64,000 nucleotides of DNA from Aurantiochytrium sp. KH105. Its lineage: Eukaryota > Sar > Bigyra > Thraustochytrida > Thraustochytriidae. The first letter of the stretch is position 1; each line of letters starts with the position of its first letter. The DNA lies in the NCBI GenBank assembly GCA_003116975.1, contig BGKB01000004.1, positions 248,001 to 312,000 of the forward strand, given 5' to 3'. Both the position numbers and the translations under genes were made by a program. The notes below the pieces were generated by a model. It was not told the origin of the DNA, made no database searches, and saw nothing but the letters and a program-made list of their open reading frames with translations. Shown here in pieces: positions 8,614-19,067 of this stretch.

Positions 8614-11600
8614 TTACGGGCCCACGCGGACTGACGAAAGTGAAAGATGCCGAGTTTGCCTCTTTCGTAACGCCTCGAACTCGGCCACCTGCGATCGGGC
8701 GAGGCGCAAGCGCTCCATGTGTACATTAAAGTGCTTTCCAGATTCAGCGTCGGCACTCGGATCAGCCGGCTTTTCCGGTGCAGAGGTTGGTCTTGCCACG
8801 CGCCGGACCTCGATTGGCTCCTCGGCAGGTCGCACACGCACACGCACTCGCCCGCCTGCGCCGCTTTCATCGTATTCTAAGCGAAAGTCACGATTCCTCT
8901 CTGCGTCTCTGCGTTCACTGAGCCGAACATTTGGCGGGCTCGCTCTATATTCGCGCATGGACGGGGCCGCCGGCTCCACCATCGGACTTGGAGACGGCAA
9001 GGTCTGCTTTTCTTGTTCATGTTCGCGATCGAGTCGCCGCTTGTAAAACTCAATCGTCGCGTCTTGTACAGCAGACTGCAAGGTCGCGAGATCCAAGAGA
9101 ATCTGGCCCTCTGGTACCCGCAAGGGTGCTTGCGCCATTGTAGGAGCAGATGGCATGACAAAGCTTTCTGCAGGAGATACCGTCCGTTGTCTCCTCATGG
9201 GTCTCCGCGTGGCACCAGCGTTTGACCATTCCTCCGGAACCCTTACCTGGCGCACGCGAACATGATCCCCACTCTCGTCCGAGACGAGTGTGCCCTTGTC
9301 ATCGTCGTCGTCATCGTCTTCTTCCTCAAAGTAGGACTGAGCGCGACGAAGTCTCGCGGCAAGCTCGCGTATCTCTTGAGGCCCAACACGAATTGAAATG
9401 CTTGATGCCACGCTCCGAGCGTCTTCGTCGCCGCCGCCGGCTTTTGAGGGGAAATGACCAGGTGTGGGCTCCTCACGAGCTGGATTTGGTGACTCTCGGC
9501 GCGAGAACGGGCTTTCCCTGCGCTGCTCCTCCTCAAAAGAATGTGCTTTGGAGCGAACCCGAGCAGTCTGATGACTCTCGTACGGCATCTCTTGCTCGCG
9601 GTGCTGCGTGTGTTGCATGTGATGATGTTCGCCTTGTGCTGCTTGTCGCGCTGCAGCTGGCGCTGGAACGAAGACGTCAAAAGCTTTGACGAGATCTGCA
9701 AAGTTCAAGTGCTGCGATGAAAGTTCGAGCAAACCACATGCTTTCAGCACGTGCTCATCAGTCAACGTCAAGGGCTGTCCGCTCCACTGCGCAAAATCCT
9801 CAAGCAGGCGTCGCGCATCTTCCACGCAAATGAGGCCGTCCCCGTTCCAGTCTCGGGCGTCAAAGGCGTTCTGAAGGGCTTCGTATGCTGGTCCAAGCGC
9901 GACTGCATCAACGGTACTGGATCGCCATGCGCGCAAGCGCGCAGGGTCCCTTTCGAAGTCATTTGCGAGGCGAAGACGTGCGGTTAAAAGGTCGATACTC
10001 TCGTCCAAATCGTCGGGAAGTGGAGGCAGGCCCTCATCGTTCGAAGAGCGAAGCTGGGCAGCAAGCTTGGCCACAACTTGCTCCTTCATGGTCAAGAGCT
10101 CGCCGTCAATTTCTCTCGTCTTCTTTGTGCTCCGTAGCGATTGTTTTCCTTGAGCACCGTCTGCACCAAGTCGCTTCTTGAGACACAAAAGAGCAACGTC
10201 GAGGTCCTCAGCAATGTTTGCTGCGTGAGATGCGTCGCGCCCATAAGCACCGCGAAGCGCTGCTGCAGACGAAATGGAAAGTCGCGCAGCCTCATTCATC
10301 TCCCCGCTGGCATCCGTTGCTTTGCCTCGCTCAAGAATCTGCAAAATTGACTCGTGGTCCTCCGTGCCGGCAAGCACATGCTGAAACTCCTTCGGATACT
10401 GTCCAGGTCGCTCCGCAGCAAGAGCGCGCATACTCGTCTTCCAAGGTCGTGACGATTCAGACATGTCATGCACTGCAAAGCCCTTGACATTATTTCGAGC
10501 TTCTTGCGACAACAGCTCTGCGCGGAGAAGCTCGATACCTCTCGCGTCATCATCCGATTGATCGACCTGGGGAGAAGGCAAGTCCTGCTCACTTTCGTCT
10601 GTATTTGGCTGCTGCAAGGAAGGAGAGAGAGCCTGTGCAGAGTCGGGCTCCATTTCGCCAACTCTTCCGTCCTCAAACGTGTTTCCACGATGAATCGAGA
10701 AGGCGTACATGGCAGCCTCAAGATCGCTCGTGATGGTCGCGACGGAAGCCGACGAGGTGGCGCGATCTCTCGCTTCTTGACTGACATTTCGGCTCGCCGA
10801 GGTGCGTACTCTGAAGATGGGCCGGTCCGCCGTCTCGTTCTCCTCTCGCAAACCTTCCTCTTTTGCATCTTCATTTGCGTCGTTGTCGTCGTCTTCCACA
10901 TCGTCATCGTCGTCATGCGTGATGACGACAATCTTTTCAAGATCGCGCATCTTGCGTCTTGCGGCGTCAATCGCACTGCGCATGCTTTGCGCGGCCATTG
11001 GGTCTTCCAGCGCGACGGTGACCTTGCGGGGACTCGAGGATTTGGAAGAAATGCCATCTGGATGCATTTCATGCACAATGACCTCGTCGTCATCGTCGGA
11101 GTCAGAATCGTCAGATTCGGAGTCGGATGCAGCGACATCGACATCGGCACGAAGAGCGTGTTCGAAATCGCTGTCGCCACTCACGTCGTTGAGCTTGCGA
11201 TACTCGACAAGACCGCCTGGACGTTCATTTGACTGGACACGGTCCCGGCGCTGCCGACGTGGGCTTCGACGCGACTCTCGTCCCGACATATCTAGACTGA
11301 GTCGTGCGGCGGCGAGCTCCTCGACATCGCGAGCAATCAAGTCGTCAAGGGTCTCGACACCACGAAATCCTCTGCCGGCCTTTTGGCGCGAGCGAGGCGA
11401 AAGCGGGCCTGGCTGCTGCCACGTGTACTCGTCATCGTCGTCGGCGTCGGCGTTCCCCTCCCCATCTTCGATGAGTCTGCTTTTACGCAGTTCAATGTCA
11501 TAATCTCGCTGACCTCTACGCTGGCCTTTACGCTCTCGCGAGTCTTCTTTCTGATGCTGCTCCTCCTGCTGTTGTTGCTGACGGCGAGAGGTCCACCAAA

Positions 11601-11929
11601 AGTTGTCCTTGGAGCTCGCGCTGCTGTTGCATTTGATATACATTCGACAACGCAAGTCAATGTGTTATATGCAAGCATACATCAATACGATCAAGCCGAC
11701 CCAGCACGATGTGTTTGTTCATTTTTTTCCGTCATCTCGACGTCAGTCGTTCCTGTTCCTTTCTCTCCGCTTTCATCCCATTCCTTGCCATTCTTCTCTC
11801 TTGCAATTTCAATTCCAAGCAAGCTGTCACTCACCTCGCGGATCGCTTGCGCGTCGCCGGATCCGTCGGCTCCGATGTCCGAAAGCGATGGATCATCTGC
11901 GCAATCGTGCTGCCTCGCGTGTCATTCAT
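8614..11929 (-). CDS. large acidic protein with EF-hand and conserved N-terminal RFRT...FWW motif; two exons
   Basis: I model exon 1 at 11929-11835 (ATG at 11929) and exon 2 at 11620-8614, removing a 214-nt GT-AG intron, for about 1033 residues. Exon 1 encodes an N-terminus with TIAQMIHRFRTSEPTDPATR; exon 2 resumes with KDNFWWTSRR in matching phase. An (I/L)xRFRxxxPT...FWW arrangement recurs at the N-terminus of some cytoskeletal and centrosomal proteins, from memory. The rest is mostly disordered and rich in Asp, Glu, Arg and Ser. One canonical EF-hand loop (DWNGDGLICVED) is encoded near 9810-9850, followed by a degenerate one. Calcium binding is likely; role unknown. Without splicing the exon-2 frame has only a weak ATG at 11643 and would lose the conserved motif. 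Confidence 0.7.
11621..11834 (-). other. predicted spliceosomal intron in the EF-hand protein gene
   Basis: On the minus strand the donor reads GCGAG|GTGAGTG at 11834 and the acceptor AACAGCAG| ends at 11621; an alternative CAG acceptor three bases earlier adds one Ser. The phase is 2 on both sides. Exon 1 otherwise stops at the TGA inside the donor (AGG TGA). Joining it restores one continuous conserved N-terminal motif. Confidence 0.75.
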
Positions 11930-13821
11930 GGCGCCCCTGTTCAGGAACTGCTTCCCGGTGACGGTCGGGACACCCCGAATTCCTTTTTCCAGGCGGCCTG
12001 CAAATATCTTCGTTGCGCGGTTCCTTGCTCTCAATGGACGCTAGCGCGCGGTCCTTCCTTCCTGCGCTCGAGACAAAGGACCAAAAGGGCTGGCTGCTCC
12101 TGCTGCCGTCCAGCAGCAGCGGTTCCGGGCCGAGCGTTATTCCTGCTCGGCCAGGGCGCCTCCGCGCCTGTCGCGCGGCGCAGAGCCAGGGCCGTATTCC
12201 GGCCGCCTCGGGGCGGCGTCGACGCCAGCGCCGGCTCCGTCCGCGCCGGGCGTGCCCGCGCCCTCCTCGCCGCCGCCGCGCCGCAGGTCGCGCTGCTCCG
12301 CCGAGGCCGCGGCCTCGCGGCGCCTTTCTTTTCGCGCCTGCTTGGCGCCGCCCCAACCGAGCACACGCGCGCTTCTCGGCGCCGAGCTTCCGCCGCTCCC
12401 GGCCGCGCGCCCGCCCGGCCGCCGCGCGCCGCTCCCGGCCGCGCGCCCGCGCCCGCGCGCCGCTCTCGCCGCTCCGCGCGAGGCTGCCGGCCGTTCGGGT
12501 TGCGGGTTTGTGCTCGCCCGGGTACGTTGCGCGGCTCGGCTCGGCCTGGGACGCGGCCTTCTGTGGCGGGAGGAAGAGGAGAAGCCGCAACGCCCGTGCG
12601 AGCGTCTTGTCGATGACGAGCGCATGGGCGGTTGGTTGGGTGTCTTCGACGCCAAGGTCTTCATCGCGCAGAAGAGCAGGCTTTTGGGCCAACTGCTACT
12701 TCGACTTGAGGAGTGGAGGCCAGCCGTTGCGACGAGGAAGAACTTGAAGAAGGATATTACCGGCAAGCTGGGCAGCGCGGACAAGCGCCGGCAATGGGAG
12801 AGGGCTTGCGATGAGGAGTCTGGGTTGACGAAGTGGGGAATGAGGAGAGAAAGGACACGGTGGTAGGGGGCGGTCAGGGAAGAAAGACGTGTCTCGCAAA
12901 GGATCAGATGTGGAGCTCACGACCGTTTGTATCTTGCGAACGGTTGTCAAAGTGTCGCTGACCTCGTTAACGTCTTTTGTTATCCAGCCCTCGACGATTG
13001 CACAAGCCGGACCTGCAAGAAGATCGTTCTCTGCTCGCTGCAGAGCACAGAGCGCTGGGCATTCCCTTCTTCGCTCTAAGTTATATTTGCTCTCGGTCTC
13101 CTTGCTCACGTAAACCAGTGGTATGCTTTTTTGAGTGGATTGAATGCAACCGGCGAGCGGCCACGTCAGAAATCATCTTGGACACTTGGACACCTTGCAA
13201 TCAGGAATGCTACAGATGAGCTTGGTTTTTAATTTTAAAAAATACATCTCCCATCAAGTAAAGCAACAGCAAGTCGTTCTTGCTTTCTCTTCATGGAAAA
13301 AGAATGCCGTCATGCGGATAGTATGAGACGACATACAGAGACGCCATTCCTTTCTATTCTAAAATTCTTGTGCAAGGAAAAGCATTCGCAAACGTATCCT
13401 TTGCCAGAATCTGCCGCCATATATGCAAGACTTTTCCTTTGCCAGATCTGCCGCCGTTTATGCAAAGACTTTTCTCTTCAAGTTATGAACTTACTCACAA
13501 CATGTTTGTACTTTATTCGAACCCTTTACGGCACGAACGATTTACCCTTTTTTTGACGACAATGATTACGGCAATTCTTGGTGCCGCGCGTCCCCGGGCA
13601 CGCTGCTATGGAATCCCAATCCCTCAGGCACGCCTGCAGTGGCCCGTAAAGCACCAAGTGTCAGTGCCCTTGTCAACGGATAGGCGGAAAAAAGGGGTTC
13701 CACGCTTGCACGAAGACGAAACGTTGCCATCGAGGACGGCGCGAGGCGCGCGCGCGCACGGCCGGAAAGGCGGGGGCGGCGGCGACAACGACGACGCCGG
13801 CAGCGACGAGTGCGTGGCACC
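11930..13821. promoter_or_regulatory. divergent 5' region between EF-hand and kinesin genes, no gene confirmed
   Basis: About 1.9 kb: 12000-12600 is extremely GC-rich and gives long Arg/Ala/Pro frames on every strand; 12850-13560 is AT-richer. One short frame at 12624-12866 (+) has reasonable codons but no recognised domain (see rejected). TTTGCAG|GCCGCC on the minus strand around 11990 could be the acceptor of a 5'-UTR intron. It otherwise holds two promoters. Confidence 0.4.
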
Positions 13822-16800
13822 ATGGAGCACAAGGTCGTGAATGATTACACCAAGGGCACCTCGACGGGCAACGATCACATTAAGGTTTTCGTGAGAGCTC
13901 GACCTCCCAATGATGGTGGCGAGGCGCCCAAGGACATGTGGACGCACAGTCCGAAGGAAAACCCGGGCAAACTTAGCATCAAGGACCCTTCGCGCCATGT
14001 CGGCGAACACGCGTTTCTCTTTGATGGCGTCCTTTGGTGCACAAACTCGCAAGAATCAGTCTTTCAAAGTGTCGCCAAGCCGCTCGTGGAGCACTGCTTG
14101 AGCGGCTACAACGGCTGTTGCTTTGCTTATGGACAGACGGGATCTGGAAAAACATACTCCATGTTCGGCGAAAAGGGTGCCAAGAGAGGCATCATTCCTC
14201 GCTGCGTTGATCAGATTTTTTCCTTTGCCGAGCGCGAGCAACGCAAGAACAAACATATTAGCATCAAGGTCGAGGTGTCCTTTCTTGAAATGTACTGCGA
14301 CGAAATTCGAGATCTCGGACGTGCATACGTCAACAAGGAGGAAGAGAAAATACACAAGAAAATGAAAACATCAGAGTGGTACCTCGAAAAATTGAGGAGT
14401 CGATCTTCCTTTGCGAGCTCACCACCGCCAGAACTGAATGGCACGGCGCGCGACAAGTCAGACGACGGCCTGCAGATCCACGAAGACTTTGAGGGCAATG
14501 TCTTTGTCAAGGACTTGGCCGTCATTCCCGTCGTCAAGGCATCCGAGGTCCTCGAAATCGTTGAGCGGGGCTTCCGGCTCCGTGCGACCCATGGAACCAA
14601 GATGAATGAACACTCATCGCGATCGCACTCCGTTTTCACCGTGCGCGTGACGCAGCGCGATGCTTCAGAAAAGACGACAGTTGCAGGCGTCCTAAATTTG
14701 GTCGATCTCGCCGGAAGCGAACGACTGGGCAAAAGTGAGTCCGAGGGCCAACGAATGCGGGAAACACTCTTTATCAACAGCTCGCTTAGTGCCCTCGGCA
14801 AAGTCGCAGCAGCGCTTGACCCCTCAACACCTAGCGCCTACATTCCATATAGAGACTCCAAGCTCACGCGTTTGCTACAGAACTCGCTCGGTGGCAATGC
14901 GCATACGTCAGTTATTGCAACCCTGAACCCGACTCGTGTCAACTATGAAGAGTGTCTCTGTACGCTTCAGTTTGCAAACCGATGTCGTGCCGTTGTCAAC
15001 CAGCCTCGCATCAACTATCTCGAGGGTTCGGGTCGTGGTCTCCTGCAGGCGGCAATTCGACGGCTTCAGAGTCAAGTTCGAAGACTACGTTTTCTGATGG
15101 CCATTCTCTTGGCGAAAAAGAACAAGCAGCTCGCCGACATTTTGCGGGAGCTCGGTCACGGTGATGTCCAAGTTCTCAACGACGGCCGAGTGCGCATGGC
15201 CGATGGTCGTGTTCTTGGCAATTCCATCGATGTTGCCGCTATTGAAAAGCAAGTGTCAAACGCTCTTGCTGCCCGTGATGCCTCCGAGGGCCGAAGCCCT
15301 GGGTCCCCCACGGATAGTGTGCTCGGAGGAGGTGCCGGAGGCGGAGGTCTGAGTGGTCTCGACGGTATGGGCAGTTTTGATCTTGCGAACCTCGAGGCCT
15401 CACCCTTTTTTAACTCTATTCTTGGCGGCGATGGTGCCGTCAATCCCGGCGAAGACTCGGGCGGCAATCTCAGTGATGGTGACGACGAAGACGATGAAGA
15501 GGCAGCACAGTGGGATGCACTTGGCACAAGTGGCGCTTTGCTACGGGGTAAAATGCGAAGACTTCGACTGAAAATGAAAAATGAGAGGACCGATCGCGCC
15601 TACGCAGATGACCGCGTAAAAACACTCAAAAGCGAACTGCGCACGTCCGAAACAACGCGAAAGAGCGATGCTGAGCGATACGCAAAAGAGTCTCGTAGGC
15701 TCCGTGACGAAGTTGCGAGCTTGCGAAAGGATCTCGTCGATACGCGGAGTACCGCAAAGAGCAAAATGGTGGTCATGCGGCGAGACTTGGAGGCCAGAAT
15801 TGAAGCCGTCATGCAAAACTCAAAGCAATTGCAGCAAAATACGCAACAACATCTCATGCAAGTCCCCAGCGCCCTCAAGGTTGACTCCGCCAAGCTCGAG
15901 AAAGCGCGCAAGCAAGTGGCGCGACTCTCAGAGACAATGAGTAAAAAACATGCTGAGCACATTCGTGTTTTGCTAGACGCCAACCAAGTTCAAGTCGCCA
16001 ATGTGCAGCAACAAGCAGAATACTGGGTCATGCAAAAGGACCTCGAATGTCGCCGCTTTGTTGCTGACTTTAATGCCTACCATCGAAAACGAACTACGGA
16101 GGTCAAGGACTTGCGTCGCGAGCTCGATGTCTTGTATGATTACGCCAATGTGCTTGCGCGCACTTTTAACAAGATGCAACGCGGGCACTACAAAATTCGC
16201 GTGACTTCGCGCGAGGATCTCTTGCAAGAGGTGCTCGTGCGTTCCGATGAAGTACCCAAGGCACCAGCCCTCCGCTTTCGCAAGCTCAAACACCAGGCCA
16301 AAGTCTTGCATGCTTTTATCAGGGATGCGGAAAAGGAAGCTGCACCCAGTGTCACGGCAACGGCTGCTACCTCCGGCTCTGATGCTGCTCTATCCTGTCT
16401 TGAAAAAGCGTCTAGCGCACTCCCCTCAAACAATGTCACGAATGAACCGGAATCTGCGGTTATTGGGTCGCGAACTGATGGTAAAGATGTAGATGGTCTG
16501 CCAGAGGTAGACTCCCTCCTGGACAACGTCGAATTCCAAGGGATCCGCCTTGATGCTGATACTTCAGCCATGGATGAGCACGAGCTTCGGACGCTTGTGT
16601 TTGCTCTTCGAAAATACACAAGGTCTAACGCAGCGCAACGCGTCATCGAGGAGAATTTGCTCGCTCGCGTTTCAGATCATCCCACGGTTGCATACATTCG
16701 CACGCTCGAGGAAGGCCTGCAAACGTATAAGCAATCGTACGAGGCCGAAGCTGCTCAGCACAAGTCTTTACGCGTTGCGTTTGACAGTATGCAGCGCCGG

Positions 16801-16848
16801 CAACGACGGCAAGAAAAGAATCGAGCACGACAACTTGCCAAAAAGTAG
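13822..16848 (+). CDS. kinesin-like motor protein, N-terminal motor
   Basis: The protein is 1008 residues from the ATG at 13822, in a good context (ACCATGG). The motor domain spans about residues 18-400. It has P-loop GQTGSGKT (104-111), switch I NEHSSRSHS (262-270), switch II DLAGSE (295-300), and YRDSKLTRLLQNSLGG with the microtubule-binding region following. It therefore hydrolyses ATP and should move on microtubules, with the motor at the N-terminus (plus-end directed in most such families). An insertion of about 45 charged residues (about 167-213) lengthens the motor. Coiled-coil stretches follow at about 580-750, then a conserved-looking segment around REDLLQEVLVRSDEVPKAP and a final coiled coil. 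The tail does not let me name the kinesin subfamily. Confidence 0.95.
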   Translation: MEHKVVNDYTKGTSTGNDHIKVFVRARPPNDGGEAPKDMWTHSPKENPGKLSIKDPSRHVGEHAFLFDGVLWCTNSQESVFQSVAKPLVEHCLSGYNGCCFAYGQTGSGKTYSMFGEKGAKRGIIPRCVDQIFSFAEREQRKNKHISIKVEVSFLEMYCDEIRDLGRAYVNKEEEKIHKKMKTSEWYLEKLRSRSSFASSPPPELNGTARDKSDDGLQIHEDFEGNVFVKDLAVIPVVKASEVLEIVERGFRLRATHGTKMNEHSSRSHSVFTVRVTQRDASEKTTVAGVLNLVDLAGSERLGKSESEGQRMRETLFINSSLSALGKVAAALDPSTPSAYIPYRDSKLTRLLQNSLGGNAHTSVIATLNPTRVNYEECLCTLQFANRCRAVVNQPRINYLEGSGRGLLQAAIRRLQSQVRRLRFLMAILLAKKNKQLADILRELGHGDVQVLNDGRVRMADGRVLGNSIDVAAIEKQVSNALAARDASEGRSPGSPTDSVLGGGAGGGGLSGLDGMGSFDLANLEASPFFNSILGGDGAVNPGEDSGGNLSDGDDEDDEEAAQWDALGTSGALLRGKMRRLRLKMKNERTDRAYADDRVKTLKSELRTSETTRKSDAERYAKESRRLRDEVASLRKDLVDTRSTAKSKMVVMRRDLEARIEAVMQNSKQLQQNTQQHLMQVPSALKVDSAKLEKARKQVARLSETMSKKHAEHIRVLLDANQVQVANVQQQAEYWVMQKDLECRRFVADFNAYHRKRTTEVKDLRRELDVLYDYANVLARTFNKMQRGHYKIRVTSREDLLQEVLVRSDEVPKAPALRFRKLKHQAKVLHAFIRDAEKEAAPSVTATAATSGSDAALSCLEKASSALPSNNVTNEPESAVIGSRTDGKDVDGLPEVDSLLDNVEFQGIRLDADTSAMDEHELRTLVFALRKYTRSNAAQRVIEENLLARVSDHPTVAYIRTLEEGLQTYKQSYEAEAAQHKSLRVAFDSMQRRQRRQEKNRARQLAKK

Positions 16849-17014
16849 AAAAATGGGTATGTTTGAAGAAAAAAAATAAGAAATGAAGTGAGGTCCCCAT
16901 TTTGAAGAAGACTGAGATTTCTAATTTTGCTGTATGCGCTTCTTGATGCAAACAAACAAACAACCAACCAAACAAACAAACAAACAGGAATAAGATAGTA
17001 AACCTATTTTAAAG

Positions 17015-18727
17015 TTACTCCCAAAGTTTGATGAGACCATCCCAGGAACATGTCGCCACCCAGCTTGGCTCGACAGGATGCCAAATTGCCCCTTGCGTTG
17101 GCTGCGAGTGCACCTTGAGCTCCCGAATCTTCTTGCAAGATCCCCATGACCAAAAGAAGAGCTTGCCTGCAGAATCGCCCGACATGAGGTACTTGCCATT
17201 TGGGGAAAAATCGATGGGCAAGGCGAATCCTGCATTGTTGTGACCTGAGAAGCGCTTTGAGTAGTTGCGGAAACGCTCTCTAAACTCGTACGTTACAATC
17301 TGATTGTCCATGCTTTGGCAGGCGAAGAACGATTTGTCTGGCGAAGTCGTGATAAAGGGCATGCTCTGCATAGAGGCCTCGGAAATGTACTTGATGGGCA
17401 CGGGCGTGTTGAGATCCCACACGAGCAACTTTTTGTCATCTGCGCTGGTCAAGAACCGTCGGTCCTCGTCGAAAAAGGTGATGGTGTTAACGGCGCCGTC
17501 GTGATGTTTGTAGCGCTGCACCACCTTGCCTTCGCGGAGATCATATTGAAGAATTTGCCGGTCCGAGCAGCCGGCAAGGACTAGGTTCTCGTCGACTGCC
17601 GCAAATCGGACGCAATTCGCTACAGAACCAATGCCAATTGAAATGATGGCTTGGCCGGTCTCAGCGTCCCACACTCGCATGGTCCGATCATAGCTGCTCG
17701 ATACAAACTTGTCACCGCTCTTATTGAAGACGTGGTCGCGAATGGGCTCCTTGTGTCCCTTGTATGTGCGCATCAATCCGCGACCTCCACCAAGGCAGCT
17801 CTCGTAGACGGCCCAAATCTTCAATGTGCAATCGAGACTCGAGGACAGGAGCATATGTCCATACTTTGGAAAGAACTCGATCTTGGAAACTCCCTTGTCG
17901 TGGCCCTTGAAGGTCGTGAGCACGCGTTTCGGAATGTAGGCATCGTGACCTTCGCTGGGGCGCAGCGTGGGCGGAGGCTGCAACCAACTCCGCCCTTGGT
18001 AATCTGTCTCGGCTGCGCCATGAAAGGTCGACTGCAACTCGAGTTGGCGGTCCACAGTAATGTGTTCGTCCTCTGTGCCTGCGCGCGCGTCGGCATCTTC
18101 TTGCGCCTTTTTGGCGATCTTGTCGCGTTTGCGTTCCTGTTCCGCAAGATACGCCTTTTGCTCCTCGGAGAGCTCTTGGCGCGCTGGGCCGCTCTCGTCT
18201 TCGTCTTCGTCGTCTGCGGGCGCAGCCCACAATCCGTTCCCTGCAAGCGCGCGTTGAAGAAGGGCTTCGTCTTGCTCGCGCTTTTCTTCCCGTCGTTGAC
18301 GTTTTCGTCGCTTGCGACCGCTGCTGTCTGTGTTGTGCTGCATTGTTTTGTACAGCTCCATATCGAAACCAGTTTCGTCCACCGCTGCCTCGCTCACATG
18401 AGCCCTGCGATGCGTAAAAGGGTTCACCGGCCCTTCCCCGGAGTTCAAGAGCGTACTCGCCTTGAGATTGTGTTTGATCACCTTGGTGTTTTCGTTATTT
18501 ATGGGCCTCGTCAGCGCCCACGTCGCGTGGCCTTGGACATCTTCATCCTGCACATCGACCTCGGGCGCCGTCTCGAGCCTCGCCCGTGGCCGTGCGGGCT
18601 GCGTCGCAAGCTTCGCCGTCGCCGCCGTCGCGGTCTCGGTCTCCGCGACGCCCCCGTTCTCCAGGCCGCCGGTGGCGCCTGCCTCCTCCTCGGACCCGGA
18701 ATCCGACGCGTACTGTATGCCGAGCAT
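17015..18727 (-). CDS. CDC40: pre-mRNA processing factor 17 (PRP17/CDC40), WD40 splicing factor
   Basis: The 570-residue protein is close to human CDC40 (579). I start it at ATG 18727 (MLGIQYASDSGSEEE), the usual N-terminus; the upstream open frame has no ATG. Conserved N-terminal blocks include HATWALTRP and NPFTHRRAH. Then comes a Lys/Arg/Glu-rich linker and the PRP17 hallmark YIPKRVLTTFKGHDKGVSKI before seven WD40 repeats (about 270-570). The protein ends CSWDGLIKLWE. PRP17 acts in the spliceosome around the second transesterification. It is divergent from U2AF2 across 340 bp and convergent with the kinesin gene. Confidence 0.97.
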   Translation of the reverse strand: MLGIQYASDSGSEEEAGATGGLENGGVAETETATAATAKLATQPARPRARLETAPEVDVQDEDVQGHATWALTRPINNENTKVIKHNLKASTLLNSGEGPVNPFTHRRAHVSEAAVDETGFDMELYKTMQHNTDSSGRKRRKRQRREEKREQDEALLQRALAGNGLWAAPADDEDEDESGPARQELSEEQKAYLAEQERKRDKIAKKAQEDADARAGTEDEHITVDRQLELQSTFHGAAETDYQGRSWLQPPPTLRPSEGHDAYIPKRVLTTFKGHDKGVSKIEFFPKYGHMLLSSSLDCTLKIWAVYESCLGGGRGLMRTYKGHKEPIRDHVFNKSGDKFVSSSYDRTMRVWDAETGQAIISIGIGSVANCVRFAAVDENLVLAGCSDRQILQYDLREGKVVQRYKHHDGAVNTITFFDEDRRFLTSADDKKLLVWDLNTPVPIKYISEASMQSMPFITTSPDKSFFACQSMDNQIVTYEFRERFRNYSKRFSGHNNAGFALPIDFSPNGKYLMSGDSAGKLFFWSWGSCKKIRELKVHSQPTQGAIWHPVEPSWVATCSWDGLIKLWE

Positions 18728-19067
18728 GGCGTCTTCCCCCGCTCCGCTCGCGAGACGCCAGGTCGGTCTCCGTCCGCGGTCGCGCCGCCGGCCTCGAAGG
18801 GTCTCTGCAGATGGTCTGGTCGCGTCGAGTCGTCGCACAGGTTTCTCGCTCCGTTATTAGGTCATACGGTGTTGAAGATAGCTTTGGCACTTGCGGGCTG
18901 TTTGCGCACTTTGGGCCGCGCTTTTCCCCACTTGCGGCGCGGCGCCGCAAGTCGAGAATGGCGCCGCCACGAGGCGCCGAGAGCTCGTGCACAAGCTCCT
19001 CGGCGGCGAGCAAAACCAACCACGCGACCACGCGACGCGCGGCGACGCGACGCGACGCGGGGCGAGG
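18728..19067. promoter_or_regulatory. bidirectional promoter interval between PRP17 and U2AF2
   Basis: Only 340 bp separate the two start codons. The interval is GC-rich near the U2AF2 side and carries repeated GCGACGCGACGCG-type sequence at 19023-19060. Both genes encode spliceosome components, so joint control is plausible. Confidence 0.6.

Noticed and set aside
12624-12866. 80-codon plus-strand frame beginning MGGWLGVFDAKVF
   Set aside because: Codons look reasonable, but there is no domain, no homologue I know and no clear 5' context. It could be an exon of an undefined gene.
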